In this document: positions 36,073 to 44,639 of the stretch, in pieces
Layout of the letters: each line of letters opens with the position of its first letter
Position numbering within the stretch: the stretch's first letter is position 1
NCBI GenBank assembly: GCA_015233565.1
Contig: JADFXM010000027.1
Location: 32,878 to 96,877, forward strand
Length of the DNA: 64,000 nt
Reading direction: 5' to 3'
DNA from: Candidatus Rifleibacteriota bacterium
Lineage (GTDB): Bacteria; Muiribacteriota; Ozemobacteria; Ozemobacterales; Ozemobacteraceae
Position numbers and translations under genes: made by a program
The notes under the pieces: model-generated
Told to the model about the DNA's origin: nothing
The model's input: the letters and a program-made list of their open reading frames with translations, nothing else
Databases searched by the model: none

Positions 36073-36984
36073 TCAGTGGTCAGTTCCATTTTGAGGATAA
36101 GAGACTCCTGGGACCCGGCCTGTTCCGTGGCATGTTGGGCACTGGTACCGATAAAGTCCGGGGCCGCCTTCTAACCAACCGGTACCATGACAATGGTCAC
36201 ATATTATAGTGTTTGTAGATACTTCGGAATCACTGTGGTTCACTTTTTCAAATTTTGCTCTTTTTACCAGGTATTCTTCGATTGCGATACAGAATTGAGC
36301 CATATCGTTAGGATCACGGCTTGTAAGGATGTTTTTGTCAAAAACTGCAGGTTTGTCTTCTATTACATTTCCACCTGCGTTTCTCAAATCAGTTCTGATG
36401 TCGCCAACTCCTGTTACATCAAGTCCCTTTACAAGACCAGCGTTGATCAAAACTTGGGGTCCATGGCATACTGATGCAATTAGTTTGTTTGATTGGTGAG
36501 CTTTTCTAACGAAGTCCAAAATTGCATTATCAGTTCTCATAATAATCGGATTCCATGCTCCGCCGGGAATAATGATTGCATCATAGTCTTCCACCTTGGC
36601 GTTGGAAATTTGCTTGTCAACCGGAATCCATAAAGAGGGTTTCAGGAATTGTACTGCCATCACACGACCTTTAATCCAGTCAGGAGTGACAACATCCACT
36701 TTTGCGCCACGCTTAAGCATATGACGAATCGGGTAAGTTCCCTCTATTTCCTCAAACCCATGGCCAGCCACTATGGCAATTTTCATTCCTTCAAGGGACT
36801 TGGGATTCTGAACAGGAACTTCAGGAACATTATACGGATCACCGGAAGTAACTTCCTCAAATTTCACTTGATTATACTCCAGCGTATCCACAGCTTTCAG
36901 AGGTGAGGGGAATACGGTTGAAAGGCCCAGAAGTGCTACCAACACTAAGCCTGAGAGGCCAGAAACCATTTTCAGATTTTTCAT
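36073..36984 (-). CDS. Exported PfpI/DJ-1-family protein with C-terminal DnaJ-type zinc hairpin, copy 1
   Basis: The 303-residue protein has a signal peptide (to about 31), a PfpI/DJ-1 domain (about 67-245; IAIVAGHGFEEIE at 69-81, IIIPGGAWNP at 137-146, nucleophile C173 in ASVCHGPQV) and a C-terminal module with two CxxCxGxG motifs at 262-269 (CDHCHGTG) and 282-289 (CPTCHGTG), the half-site pattern of DnaJ zinc fingers. Related enzymes are amidases, proteases or glyoxalases; the exact activity is not fixed by sequence. An exported DJ-1 domain fused to a DnaJ-like zinc hairpin is unusual. A close paralogue, including its leader, is at 45101-46012. Confidence 0.8.
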   Translation of the reverse strand: MKNLKMVSGLSGLVLVALLGLSTVFPSPLKAVDTLEYNQVKFEEVTSGDPYNVPEVPVQNPKSLEGMKIAIVAGHGFEEIEGTYPIRHMLKRGAKVDVVTPDWIKGRVMAVQFLKPSLWIPVDKQISNAKVEDYDAIIIPGGAWNPIIMRTDNAILDFVRKAHQSNKLIASVCHGPQVLINAGLVKGLDVTGVGDIRTDLRNAGGNVIEDKPAVFDKNILTSRDPNDMAQFCIAIEEYLVKRAKFEKVNHSDSEVSTNTIICDHCHGTGWLEGGPGLYRYQCPTCHGTGRVPGVSYPQNGTDH

Positions 36985-37005
36985 TTTTAAGTCTCCTTAT
37001 TTGTT

Positions 37006-37020
37006 TCGCGTTATTCGCGA
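37006..37020. promoter_or_regulatory. Leader hairpin TCGCG-N5-CGCGA of PfpI gene 1
   Basis: TCGCGTTATTCGCGA pairs as a 5-bp GC stem just upstream of the gene's ribosome site. The paralogue at 45101 keeps the stem exactly (46035-46049) while the loop differs, suggesting selection on the stem as RNA structure or operator. A TATAAT-like hexamer lies further upstream on the minus strand. Confidence 0.4.
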
Positions 37021-37079
37021 TTACGTAAAGAATTATATTCCTATAATCGAAAAGAAACATTGAACTGGTTTCCGGCATT

Positions 37080-37092
37080 TTTTGAACAAAAT
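37080..37092. repeat. Orphan half of the TTTTGAACAAAAT inverted repeat
   Basis: TTTTGAACAAAAT followed by TACG, as in the intact inverted repeats at 46109 and 52470, but the second arm is missing here. It marks the edge of the duplicated PfpI leader block. Confidence 0.5.
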
Positions 37093-37136
37093 TACGATTT
37101 TTAAAACTGCGCGTTTAAAAATGTAAGCTCTCGACT

Positions 37137-37373
37137 TCAATAATGTGGCGGACGTTCCTGAACGGCCGAGCTGAGAGAATCTTGGCCGCTACTCTCAGCT
37201 TGTTTCCTCATTTCCCTAATTTGGCGTTCAAGGGTCATTAGCCGTTTATCCTGATCAATAACAACGGCGTTTAACTCCTCGACGAATTTGAACAGTTCAT
37301 CGTTGCGACGCTCTAGCTCCAAAATCCGAAAATTGCATTCCTCCAGGCCCGAGCGCCAGTTTTCATCAATCAT
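37137..37373 (-). CDS. slyX: SlyX-family protein
   Basis: The 78-residue protein is one long helix or coiled coil (EECNFRILELERRNDELFKFVEELNAVVIDQDKRLMTLERQ...) and ends in PPHY, the usual C-terminus of SlyX proteins. Length and layout fit the family (about 70-80). The biochemical role of SlyX is not established. GGAGAG ribosome site before the ATG. Confidence 0.8.
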   Translation of the reverse strand: MIDENWRSGLEECNFRILELERRNDELFKFVEELNAVVIDQDKRLMTLERQIREMRKQAESSGQDSLSSAVQERPPHY

Positions 37374-37796
37374 TTGTCTCTCCCTTCACACTGCAAGTTG
37401 TTGAAAACTGCATTCAAATTGATTACTTCTTCATCTTTGGCATCCAAAGATAATTCATTAAAGCTATCCATTTCCAATTTCCAATTTCCAATAAATCGGA
37501 ATTCTAGCACACCATCGTTTTCTCCCACAAAGAACTTTTCCAGCAATCCACTTTATTCTCCCGATTATCGAATGAACTACGAACCCTTAGGAACAAAAAA
37601 TATATTAAATACAGAATTGAGCCCTGTTATTGCAGAAGAACCAAGCATTTGACATCCGATTCCGAAGATGCTACTTTGAGCTTGAAAAATCGAGTTTAGC
37701 AGTTAAAAAATCAGTAGTGTACAATTTCCAACTTTATGAATGTTAAACTAACTAAACCTGTTCTTATTCACAAGCTGAAAAAGAGGCTGGAATCAA
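37374..37796. other. Intergenic region
   Basis: No gene supported. It holds a short tandem repeat (TTTCCAA three times near 37468-37492) and upstream sequence of the Cdd1-like gene. Nothing else recognisable. Confidence 0.4.
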
Positions 37797-38087
37797 ATGA
37801 AAAACCCAGATAGAAAAACCGTTTCAGAACTTGATCAGTTGCCAAATATTGGAAAATCAATAGCCGGAGATTTGAAACTGATCGGTATTAATCATCCTTC
37901 CCAATTGATTGGGAAAGACCCATTTGAGCTCTATGATTCCTTATGCAAAATCACAGGGCAAAGGCATGACCCATGCGTAATCGACGTGTTCATCTCTGTC
38001 GTTCGTTTTATGGAGGGTGGAGATCCACTTCCATGGTGGGCTTTTACAGAGGAAAGGAAAGAGCGTTTTAAGACAACCCAGGAATAG
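37797..38087 (+). CDS. Cdd1-family helix-hairpin-helix protein
   Basis: The 96-residue product has a helix-hairpin-helix (ELDQLPNIGKSIAGDLKLIGI with NIGKSIAGDL) and the segment YDSLCKITGQRHDPCVIDVF followed by GDPLPWWAFTEERK, matching the small 'mitomycin resistance/pathogenicity locus Cdd1' family. HhH motifs usually bind DNA without sequence specificity, but the role of this family is not known. It precedes a VOC-family gene by about 140 bases. Confidence 0.75.
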   Translation: MKNPDRKTVSELDQLPNIGKSIAGDLKLIGINHPSQLIGKDPFELYDSLCKITGQRHDPCVIDVFISVVRFMEGGDPLPWWAFTEERKERFKTTQE

Positions 38088-38228
38088 CCCCGTAATTGTC
38101 TTTCTGGATTGCGTTTCTCAACGAAGTTGTTCTCATACATACTCGCAAACTTCACCGAGTCGCAAAATTTCCAATTTGTGTAAAATACCGCAAAATATTT
38201 TTATCTTAAAACGAAAGAGACGAATAAA

Positions 38229-38693
38229 ATGGTCACAAGATTTACACACGTTAATTTAATTGCAAAGAATTGGAAACTCTTGTCGAACTTTTACCAGGTT
38301 GTTTTTGGGTGCGTACCAGTTCCTCCGGAGCGTGATTTGTCGGGTGAGTGGCTTGACAAAGCAACAGGTGTTGCGGGAGCCCATATTGTGGGCGCTCATC
38401 TTCGGCTTCCAGGGTCACCTGCCGATGGCCCAACTCTTGAGATCTTTCAATACTCCGAAATGCCAGATCATCCGGAAATTAGACCAAATACACCCGGCTT
38501 TTCACATATTGCATTTTGGGTGGATGATGTCTCCGAAACCGTTAAAGCTGTAATAGCCCACGGAGGGACAATCATTGGCGAGCTCGTACAAAGAGAGGTT
38601 CCCGGTGCGGGAATTTTAACTTTTCAATATGTCGCTGACCCTGAAGGAAACATAATCGAACCACAGAACTGGAAGAACCCCAAAGAAAAGTAA
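38229..38693 (+). CDS. VOC/glyoxalase-bleomycin-resistance family protein
   Basis: The 154-residue protein has the paired beta-alpha-beta-beta-beta units of the VOC superfamily: FTHVNLIAKNWKLLSNFYQV at the start, PGFSHIAFWVDDVSETVKAV in the second half, and ADPEGNIIEPQNW at the end with a Glu metal ligand. Metal ligands H and E are visible in both halves (THVN; FSHIAF; IIEP). Members are lyases, dioxygenases or resistance proteins; the substrate is unknown. Convergent with the glycerate kinase gene, six bases apart. Confidence 0.8.
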   Translation: MVTRFTHVNLIAKNWKLLSNFYQVVFGCVPVPPERDLSGEWLDKATGVAGAHIVGAHLRLPGSPADGPTLEIFQYSEMPDHPEIRPNTPGFSHIAFWVDDVSETVKAVIAHGGTIIGELVQREVPGAGILTFQYVADPEGNIIEPQNWKNPKEK

Positions 38694-38699
38694 TTTCAG

Positions 38700-40556
38700 C
38701 TATCTTATACGAAGTATAAGTAAATCTGCAAAATTACTGCCATTAGCTGATCTCAGGTCAGTTGAAAAATGTCGGTCAATTTTCTTTAAAAATGATGCGG
38801 AATCAAAACAATTAATGGAAGCACGAGCTTTTTCGATACCTATTTTTTCTAAATCCTCGTTTGATAGGAAGCCACCGCCCAAATTTGAATTTCCATCATT
38901 TCCGTCAGTGGCAATTACCGCCACATCAAATTTTTTTCCGGATTCAAACAATTTCAACGCCAAATTAACAACTAGGTGGCTTGCTCGCCCGCCTTTTCCA
39001 ACTTTTGTTCCTTTGGGAATTTTGATTTCGCATTCTCCACAGCCCAGGATCCATCTGTCCCTTGTAAACGTTTGTAAGGTTTGCGCGTAAACTGGTTGTA
39101 TTTTCCTAATTTCCTTGCTGCTAATTGGAGGAGGTTTTCTCTCATCCAGCGTTCCACCCGACACATTTTTCAAAACTTCACCTTGCAACTCATCGGCTCT
39201 TGGTGCTTGAGTGGACGAGCCATTAGAAACAACTGAAGCAACTGCATTACCCAAATTTCGAAATGAACTTACAATTGTCTCAAAGAAAGTATCAATTTGT
39301 CCCGTCAAGTCCAAGTCGATTGCTGTGGCAGGATCATCGAAGAGAAGCTTTTTTGCGACTTCCTTTGTAAAGTTTGAATCAGCAATAATTTGCTCAAAAA
39401 GAAGCTCTTTTGGTCTTTTCGAGAGATCTGCTATCTTAAGCGTCTCAAAATGCTTTCCTAGCACCCCTTCCTTCAGAAAAGCAAGGGGCAATTCTGGAAA
39501 ATCTTCTACTTTTCGAGCGATTTCAAATGCTTCCTCAAAAGTGGTTGGATCAGCAGAAAATGGGCCAGAACCAATGTCAGAGAATGAATTTCCTGATACA
39601 TCAGAAAGTGCAAGAACAAATATTCTGGAATAATGTTTGGAGGCAACTTTGAAAAGTCCTCCACCTTTTATCTTTGAAAGATGTCTTCGAACCGTATTTA
39701 TTTTATGTATTCTCAGTCCGGAAGAAATGAGAGAAGAATGTACAAGTTCTTTTTCCTTTTTGGAAATACCGAATCTTGGGTATGCCAATATGGCAGATGA
39801 GCCACCAGAAATGCATACCACCAGAGTATCTGAAATATTCCCATCTCCAGGCAGCAACTGGGCACTCACTACTTCCAGAGAAGAAGGAACTCCGCCAAAC
39901 TTTCGGGAAAATAGCGAGTGGCCACTTTTTGCAAATGGGACAACAATTCCGTCTGTTAAATTCCCATGGATTCTTTCGGAAGGAAATTCAGAGGTGCTTT
40001 GATTAAATTTTTCCTTAGAAAACTCAGGTTTTTTTAACCACTTCAGGGCTTTTTCACCGGCTCGAAAGGAATTATTGTCAGGAATCGGATGGCTTCCTTT
40101 GAGAAAAATTGTTTTAGGGGAAAAAGAAACATTACATGGCTGGTTTGCGTTGAATGCAGATATGAAGGCAGATGTCAAAGCAGTTAGGTGCCCACCACTC
40201 CCGCATTCCTGTTTCAACGATGGTTCGGATGAGCTTTGTGAATTGGACGGCACGAAATCAGATTGCTGCGGGACCTTTGCGATTCGTTGCTCAACTTCCA
40301 GGTCCTTTTCCAAACTTGCATTTGAAATTACAATCGCACGAGAAATAGCCACTTCTGAGGTTTTCAAACCTTCACACATTTGTACTGCATTTTTCCCCAC
40401 ACAAAACAGATCAAAAGGCCCACATAGGTTTAAAGACAAAAAAGCTTCCCGTGTAATTTTTTCCGGAGAAATTTCTCTTAACAAATCCGCATGAAATTTT
40501 CTCCACTCTTCTGCAGGAATCGGCCTGTTTTTTTTTACACGAGAACAAAGATTCAT
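38700..40556 (-). CDS. Glycerate 2-kinase, GckA/TtuD type (DUF4147), enlarged
   Basis: The 618-residue product shows the type-2 glycerate kinase signature: FCVGKNAVQMCEGL, GSHPIPDNNSFRAGEKALKWL, VVCISGGSSAILAYP, IKGGGLFKVAS, LALSDVSGNSFSDIGSGPFSADPTTF, ILGCGECEIKIPKGTKVGKGGRASHLVVNLAL and VIATDGNDGNSN. It would phosphorylate glycerate to 2-phosphoglycerate in serine or glyoxylate metabolism. It is much longer than usual (about 420-450), with Ser/Gln-rich insertions (about 95-135, 185-210 and 435-470) that look like lineage-specific loops. It stands alone; no other glycerate or glyoxylate gene is visible. Confidence 0.8.
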   Translation of the reverse strand: MNLCSRVKKNRPIPAEEWRKFHADLLREISPEKITREAFLSLNLCGPFDLFCVGKNAVQMCEGLKTSEVAISRAIVISNASLEKDLEVEQRIAKVPQQSDFVPSNSQSSSEPSLKQECGSGGHLTALTSAFISAFNANQPCNVSFSPKTIFLKGSHPIPDNNSFRAGEKALKWLKKPEFSKEKFNQSTSEFPSERIHGNLTDGIVVPFAKSGHSLFSRKFGGVPSSLEVVSAQLLPGDGNISDTLVVCISGGSSAILAYPRFGISKKEKELVHSSLISSGLRIHKINTVRRHLSKIKGGGLFKVASKHYSRIFVLALSDVSGNSFSDIGSGPFSADPTTFEEAFEIARKVEDFPELPLAFLKEGVLGKHFETLKIADLSKRPKELLFEQIIADSNFTKEVAKKLLFDDPATAIDLDLTGQIDTFFETIVSSFRNLGNAVASVVSNGSSTQAPRADELQGEVLKNVSGGTLDERKPPPISSKEIRKIQPVYAQTLQTFTRDRWILGCGECEIKIPKGTKVGKGGRASHLVVNLALKLFESGKKFDVAVIATDGNDGNSNLGGGFLSNEDLEKIGIEKARASINCFDSASFLKKIDRHFSTDLRSANGSNFADLLILRIR

Positions 40557-40822
40557 GAAATTCTCTTGAAAAGATAAATTTTTCCCAATTTTTTTTTGGA
40601 AGCTTGCATTATTGGGTTTGGCCTAACATGAGTTTGCTTCAATGAAATTAGGGATGCCTTTAAACTCATTATCAGATGCGAAAAGACATTATTTATTTTC
40701 CGACTTTTGCTCCTAAATGGAACCCCGGATTTTATCGTAAAATTTGACTTGTTCAGTTTTGACCGCCTGTAATTAAGTCTGCGATTAATTCAAGATTCGT
40801 CAAATCTCATATGAAAAGCCAC

Positions 40823-41710
40823 TCATTCATTGAGCCACGTCCTGATTTTGGCGATAGCCTCAGGGATATAACTTTGCCCAGTCTTCACATTGTTAAACGA
40901 ATGATCTCCAAAATCGAAATAGATGGTGGCAAGGTTGGTTTTCCCCATCCGCACAAAAGCGTCTTTCAACGCCTGAGCACTGGCAAACGGAGCGTTTTCG
41001 TCCAATCGCCCGTGAAGGGCAAGGATTGGAATATTAAGCTTCAAAAGCGTATTTAACGGATTGATGAAGATGTACGAATTCCATCTTTTAAAGGAATGGC
41101 CTTGCCATTGCTTTTCTGCTACCGGTGAATTCTTAATTTCCGTGGCCATGTTCTCCAATTCTGTCAAACTTTTGATTCCCAGATATTCACCTTTTTGTGC
41201 AATAAAGGTCTTGAATTCGTCCAATTGCGACATCCCCGAGCCGGAAGCAAGTAGAATGAGACGGGTGACCGCTTGCGAATGACGAGTCACCTCAGCAGCC
41301 ACTTCGCCACCTTCACTTTCACCGACTAGAACTACTGGCAATTTTGGAAACGTCTGGGTAATCCATTTCATTACCTGCAGAGAATCATATATCCGAACAT
41401 TTTTCTCATCGTATTTTGCAAACAATTTTTGATTTACTGAATCCGAGGTTACACCTCTTTTTTCGAAGGAGGTAATTACAAGCCCATCTTCCAACAAGAA
41501 GGAATACTGTTGAAGAACTCTACCGCGGGAACTGCTGCCAGAACCACCCAAGGTTAAAACGACCCCTTTGATTTTATTCTTGGTGGGGGCGATGCTATAT
41601 ACGCAAAGCGGATAGCCGTCATCTGCCCGAATGGAAACCGAGTTCAGAACCTCAGCATTACAAGCCAAGGCAAACAAGGTCATAATTATTAAAGTCATGA
41701 TTCTTAACAT
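40823..41710 (-). CDS. Exported alpha/beta hydrolase
   Basis: The 295-residue product has a signal segment (RIMTLIIMTLFALACNAEV) and an alpha/beta-hydrolase fold: LTLGGSGSSSRG oxyanion region, nucleophile elbow GESEGGE, acidic residue in HGRLDENAPF and catalytic His in FGDHSF. Likely a periplasmic or secreted esterase/peptidase-type enzyme. Upstream is a 500-base region with several hairpins. Confidence 0.75.
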   Translation of the reverse strand: MLRIMTLIIMTLFALACNAEVLNSVSIRADDGYPLCVYSIAPTKNKIKGVVLTLGGSGSSSRGRVLQQYSFLLEDGLVITSFEKRGVTSDSVNQKLFAKYDEKNVRIYDSLQVMKWITQTFPKLPVVLVGESEGGEVAAEVTRHSQAVTRLILLASGSGMSQLDEFKTFIAQKGEYLGIKSLTELENMATEIKNSPVAEKQWQGHSFKRWNSYIFINPLNTLLKLNIPILALHGRLDENAPFASAQALKDAFVRMGKTNLATIYFDFGDHSFNNVKTGQSYIPEAIAKIRTWLNE

Positions 41711-41778
41711 AAGTTACTCCTCATTGCTGTGTCATTCGAAACACGCTTATTTTTTATGAGACGAATAATACATTCTTT

Positions 41779-41796
41779 TTCTTGTACGCACAAGAA
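41779..41796. promoter_or_regulatory. Inverted repeat TTCTTGT-ACGC-ACAAGAA
   Basis: Perfect 7-bp arms around ACGC; could be an operator or a leader hairpin for the downstream structured region. Confidence 0.35.
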
Positions 41797-41903
41797 TCTT
41801 GCTGTTCAAGGAATTCAAGATCTCTCTATGGCCTGCTTCGAGAGCAGTGTTGAGCCAGATGTTGCGATATCCGGAGGAAATAAATTAAATAATCTCACCC
41901 CAA

Positions 41904-41935
41904 AAGCCTCCCGAATACAAGGGAGTCTTTTTTTC
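41904..41935 (+). terminator. Terminator-like hairpin without an annotated upstream gene
   Basis: AAAGCCTCCC and GGGAGTCTTT pair with one mismatch around a short loop and run into seven Ts on the plus strand. No plus-strand gene precedes it, so it may end a small RNA. Confidence 0.5.
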
Positions 41936-42217
41936 GATACACGCATTCCTAATTTTGGAAAAAAGCCCCATCAGATCGATTAATAGCAACCGTCTGCTCC
42001 GATATCACCGGAATTACCCATTAGGCTCGAAACCTTGATAAATAAATGCTTTCGAATTTTTTTTCGCCTATCATTTAAAGAGCAAAGTTTTGTTAATGGG
42101 CGTTTCAAAGAATTTTGATGGGTAATTCCTGCCGAGATCATCTCAATATTGCTCTACTAGGGCAAATCAAGTATGATAGCTTTCTTGGTGTATTCATAAA
42201 ATTTAGGAGTCCAAAAC

Positions 42218-42700
42218 ATGAAAATGAAAAAAATAGGAATTGTTATCTGTTTCGCATTCCTTTTTCTGGCAGAAGGAATGCTTTTTTCTCAAAACGCCAC
42301 CTTTTCAGTAACTACTTTGGAATGGCTTTCAGGAAACTGGGAATCAAATGAAAAGGGGATAGAAATCACTGAACACTGGATGAAACCGTCTGGCAATTCC
42401 ATGCTTGGGATGGGTCGAACGGTTTCCAAAGGGAAAACCCTGGAATATGAGTTTCTACGAATAGTTCAGAATGAAAATGGAGAAATCTTTTATATCGCCA
42501 TCCCTTCAGGGCAAAAAGAAACCTCTTTCAAGCTAAAAATGGCCAGCTCATCCGAAGTAGTTTTTGAAAATCCTGAACATGACTTTCCTCAACGGATTTT
42601 TTATCATTTGGAAGGGAATGGAACTCTCTTTGCCCGGGTTGAAACTCTGGATGAATCCAAGGGAATCGATTTTAAAATGCGCCGGGTAAAAAAAGATTAA
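42218..42700 (+). CDS. Exported DUF6265-type protein
   Basis: The 160-residue product has a signal peptide (MKMKKIGIVICFAFLFLAEG) and a lipocalin-like mature domain: LEWLSGNWESNEKGIEITEHW, SMLGMGRTVSKGKTLEYEFLRI and PEHDFPQRIFYHLEG. These match the DUF6265 family of small secreted proteins in which LSG.WE....EEHW....G..MLGMGRT is the hallmark. Function unknown; a ligand-binding barrel is inferred. A MITE lies 30 bases downstream. Confidence 0.75.
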   Translation: MKMKKIGIVICFAFLFLAEGMLFSQNATFSVTTLEWLSGNWESNEKGIEITEHWMKPSGNSMLGMGRTVSKGKTLEYEFLRIVQNENGEIFYIAIPSGQKETSFKLKMASSSEVVFENPEHDFPQRIFYHLEGNGTLFARVETLDESKGIDFKMRRVKKD

Positions 42701-42729
42701 GCAGACAGTCAACAGCTCTCAAAACCGCA

Positions 42730-42868
42730 AAGCAATTCTTGGTGAGTTTTCTCGCAAAATATTGCTATTACTGATTTTTGCTACTAGACTTATCGGAATA
42801 ATTAGTTTTTTGAACCTTGCTCAAAGTGGCTCTCAAAAACAATCACAGCAACTCGCCGAGAATCGCTG
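42730..42868 (+). mobile_element. 139-bp MITE (family A), copy 3
   Basis: Terminal inverted repeats AGCAATTCTTGGTGAGTT and, inverted, AGCGATTCTCGGCGAGTT match at 15 of 18. It is flanked by the perfect 9-bp direct repeat AAAACCGCA (42721-42729 and 42869-42877). It is the clearest of the three copies. Confidence 0.95.
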
Positions 42869-42946
42869 AAAACCGCATAAACTAAGGTAATTAACTTTTT
42901 ATTTTCCCTGAAACAAATCAGAGAAGAAAAATTCATGTTCTACTTT

Positions 42947-43049
42947 CAGATTTCCCAACCTCGGGGATTCAATTTTGATACCATTTTTTCGATTGATGGA
43001 GCGCAAGCTTGCTTTGAAATTGGTCTTCTGCTTAATTTTTGTGGAAGTT
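42947..43049 (+). mobile_element. Truncated family B element (left half)
   Basis: It begins CAGATTTCCC and follows the family B consensus for 103 bases, then stops at the edge of the full copy that starts at 43050. The missing half suggests deletion or recombination between copies. Confidence 0.7.
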
Positions 43050-43254
43050 CAGACATCCCAATCTCGGGGATTTAGATTTGATACCATTTTTTCGATTGAT
43101 GGATTGCCAACTTGCTTTGGAAGGAATCTTCTGATTTAGTTTTATGTAAGTTGGTCTCAGGATAAATTCCAACCAAAAAGTTTTTCAAAATCAGATAAAT
43201 ATCTTGGGGAGCTTCTTTCCGAGAAAATACAAACTTGCAATAACTGGAATTCTG
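43050..43254 (+). mobile_element. 205-bp MITE-like element (family B), copy 2
   Basis: Full-length copy beginning CAGACATCC and ending GGAATTCTG, 205 bases. Its flanks (AAGTT and ATTTT) do not form a clear 5-bp duplication, consistent with rearrangement involving the truncated neighbour. It ends 13 bases upstream of the clostripain promoter motif. Confidence 0.85.
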
Positions 43255-43267
43255 ATTTTATTAATCT

Positions 43268-43296
43268 TGTAACAATTTATAAGTTTTCCCGGTAAG
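43268..43296 (+). promoter_or_regulatory. TGTAAC-N17-GGTAAG promoter-like motif (clostripain gene)
   Basis: One of five identically spaced motifs before secreted-protein genes. The TGTAAC box and 17-base spacing resemble ECF-sigma promoters (for example Bacillus SigX TGTAAC). It lies 35 bases before the ATG. Confidence 0.55.
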
Positions 43297-43331
43297 CAAA
43301 ATAGAAAGTATAAAAAAAAGGAGAACTAACT

Positions 43332-44549
43332 ATGAAAAAGTATTTTGTTTTCTTGATTGTCTTCTTTTCATTCTTTGTCTTATGCCCTTCATTGTATGCC
43401 TTAAACAACTGGACCATAATGATTTACTTTGTCGGGGATGATGCAGATTTAATTCAGGCACAAATAAATGCAATTAATGGCCTGACCAAGCTTGGTAACC
43501 GTCCAAATAATTATGAAATTGTCATTCTCTTCAAACGCCCAAATCAAGGGGCTTTGAGATTGACTTTTAAGGATGGAAAATGTCCGATAGAAGAAAAGAT
43601 GGGTGAGACCAACATGGGCTCTCCTAATACGCTTTGGAATTTCATGAAATGCGTTGTAACACAACATCCCGCGAAACAATACGCATTGATTATAGGGAGC
43701 CATGGAAGCGGTATTTATTCATGGCTAGGGACAGGTTCTGCGACTGACAAAAACCCCGGAGCTGTAGACTTCAACGCTGACAAGTTTGTAGCTTATGACA
43801 ATGCTGTAAAAGACTGTTTGACAGTGTTTGAAGTTCAAAGTGTACTGGAATCGTTCAAAAGCAAACTGAACGCGGGAAGAGCCTTAAACTTGCTTTTCTT
43901 TGATTGCTGCTTGCCAGGCTCGGTAGAAGCACTTTACCAACTTTCCCAAAGTGCCGAAGTGGTCGTGTCCAGCCCCGAAAGAACCATCATTGGGGGAACT
44001 CCTTATGTGACAATAATGTCCCAACTGGCTGGAAACCCGTCCCTCACTCCAGAACAATTCGGCGAAATTATAGCAAAAAGTTACATGGCCCATTCAAATG
44101 CAGATGCAGGCGGAGTAATGGGAGCATTCCGACCGGCTAAATCCGATAGACTCATTGGAGCCATAGATCTTTTCTCCATCGAACTATTGAAGGCTTGGCA
44201 ATCAGGTAATAAAATTCCCCTTAAAAACCTTATGCCTTATGGTAGCGATGGTCTATATTACGACCTGGGAACCATACTTGTTGCGCTAATTAATGGAAAT
44301 TTAAGCGGCATTTCAAATGGAAGCGCCATCAAGCAGGCCGCTCAAGATGTCCTCGAAGAAATCAAGCAGGTCAATATTGGAGTCTGGGCTAGCGGACGAT
44401 ACACAAAAAACAATGTTGTGGGTATATCGATCGCATGGCCAAAAAGAGAACATTATGTTCAATTCCATCAGTTTTATAAAACACTGGCCTTTTCAAAAGC
44501 AACCCACTGGGATGAATTTCTCGATTCCTACTTTGGTTTAAGTCAATAA
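43332..44549 (+). CDS. Secreted clostripain-like cysteine peptidase (C11 family)
   Basis: The 405-residue product has a signal peptide (MKKYFVFLIVFFSFFVLCPS) and the C11 fold: WTIMIYFVGDDADL at the start of the mature chain, the catalytic His region IGSHGSG (H124) and the catalytic Cys in FFDCCLPGSVE (C193, with D191 in the D-x-C pattern). The segment SPERTIIGGTPY after the Cys fits the substrate-binding part. Members cleave after basic residues and usually mature by self-cleavage. Strong GGAGAA ribosome site. It is followed by a short CTCTAA-TCG-TTAGAG hairpin and then by a gene remnant on the other strand. Confidence 0.85.
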   Translation: MKKYFVFLIVFFSFFVLCPSLYALNNWTIMIYFVGDDADLIQAQINAINGLTKLGNRPNNYEIVILFKRPNQGALRLTFKDGKCPIEEKMGETNMGSPNTLWNFMKCVVTQHPAKQYALIIGSHGSGIYSWLGTGSATDKNPGAVDFNADKFVAYDNAVKDCLTVFEVQSVLESFKSKLNAGRALNLLFFDCCLPGSVEALYQLSQSAEVVVSSPERTIIGGTPYVTIMSQLAGNPSLTPEQFGEIIAKSYMAHSNADAGGVMGAFRPAKSDRLIGAIDLFSIELLKAWQSGNKIPLKNLMPYGSDGLYYDLGTILVALINGNLSGISNGSAIKQAAQDVLEEIKQVNIGVWASGRYTKNNVVGISIAWPKREHYVQFHQFYKTLAFSKATHWDEFLDSYFGLSQ

Positions 44550-44639
44550 GCTCTAATCGTTAGAGATTGTCGGAAAACCTCGGCACATTTTATTCGGTAC
44601 AAAGTAGTTCGCTGGTGATGCGAGAAAGCGAGGCGAAAA

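Larger units (their letters stand above)
41711..42217. other. Intergenic region with hairpins; possible small RNA
   Basis: No gene found. It contains a perfect inverted repeat (41779-41796), a CTGCT/AGCAG hairpin near 41833 and a terminator-like hairpin (about 41904-41935). The combination suggests a structured plus-strand transcript, but no known RNA family is recognised. Confidence 0.4.
42701..43331. other. Repeat-rich intergenic region
   Basis: Holds a family A MITE (42730-42868), a partial and a full copy of the family B element (42947-43254) and the TGTAAC/GTAAG promoter-like motif of the clostripain gene (43268-43296). No other gene. Confidence 0.6.

Noticed and set aside
37374..37652. 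Plus-strand frame in the gap after slyX
   Set aside because: Ser/Asn-rich translation, no ribosome site, and it overlaps simple TTTCCAA repeats.
38704..38720. loxP-like palindrome CTTATAC-GAA-GTATAAG
   Set aside because: It lies in the last codons of the glycerate kinase gene, the arms are short, and there is no second site or recombinase in the window.
41740..41935. Known riboswitch or SRP/6S RNA
   Set aside because: I compared the hairpins with the conserved cores I know of these RNAs and found no match; only an unclassified structured region is reported.
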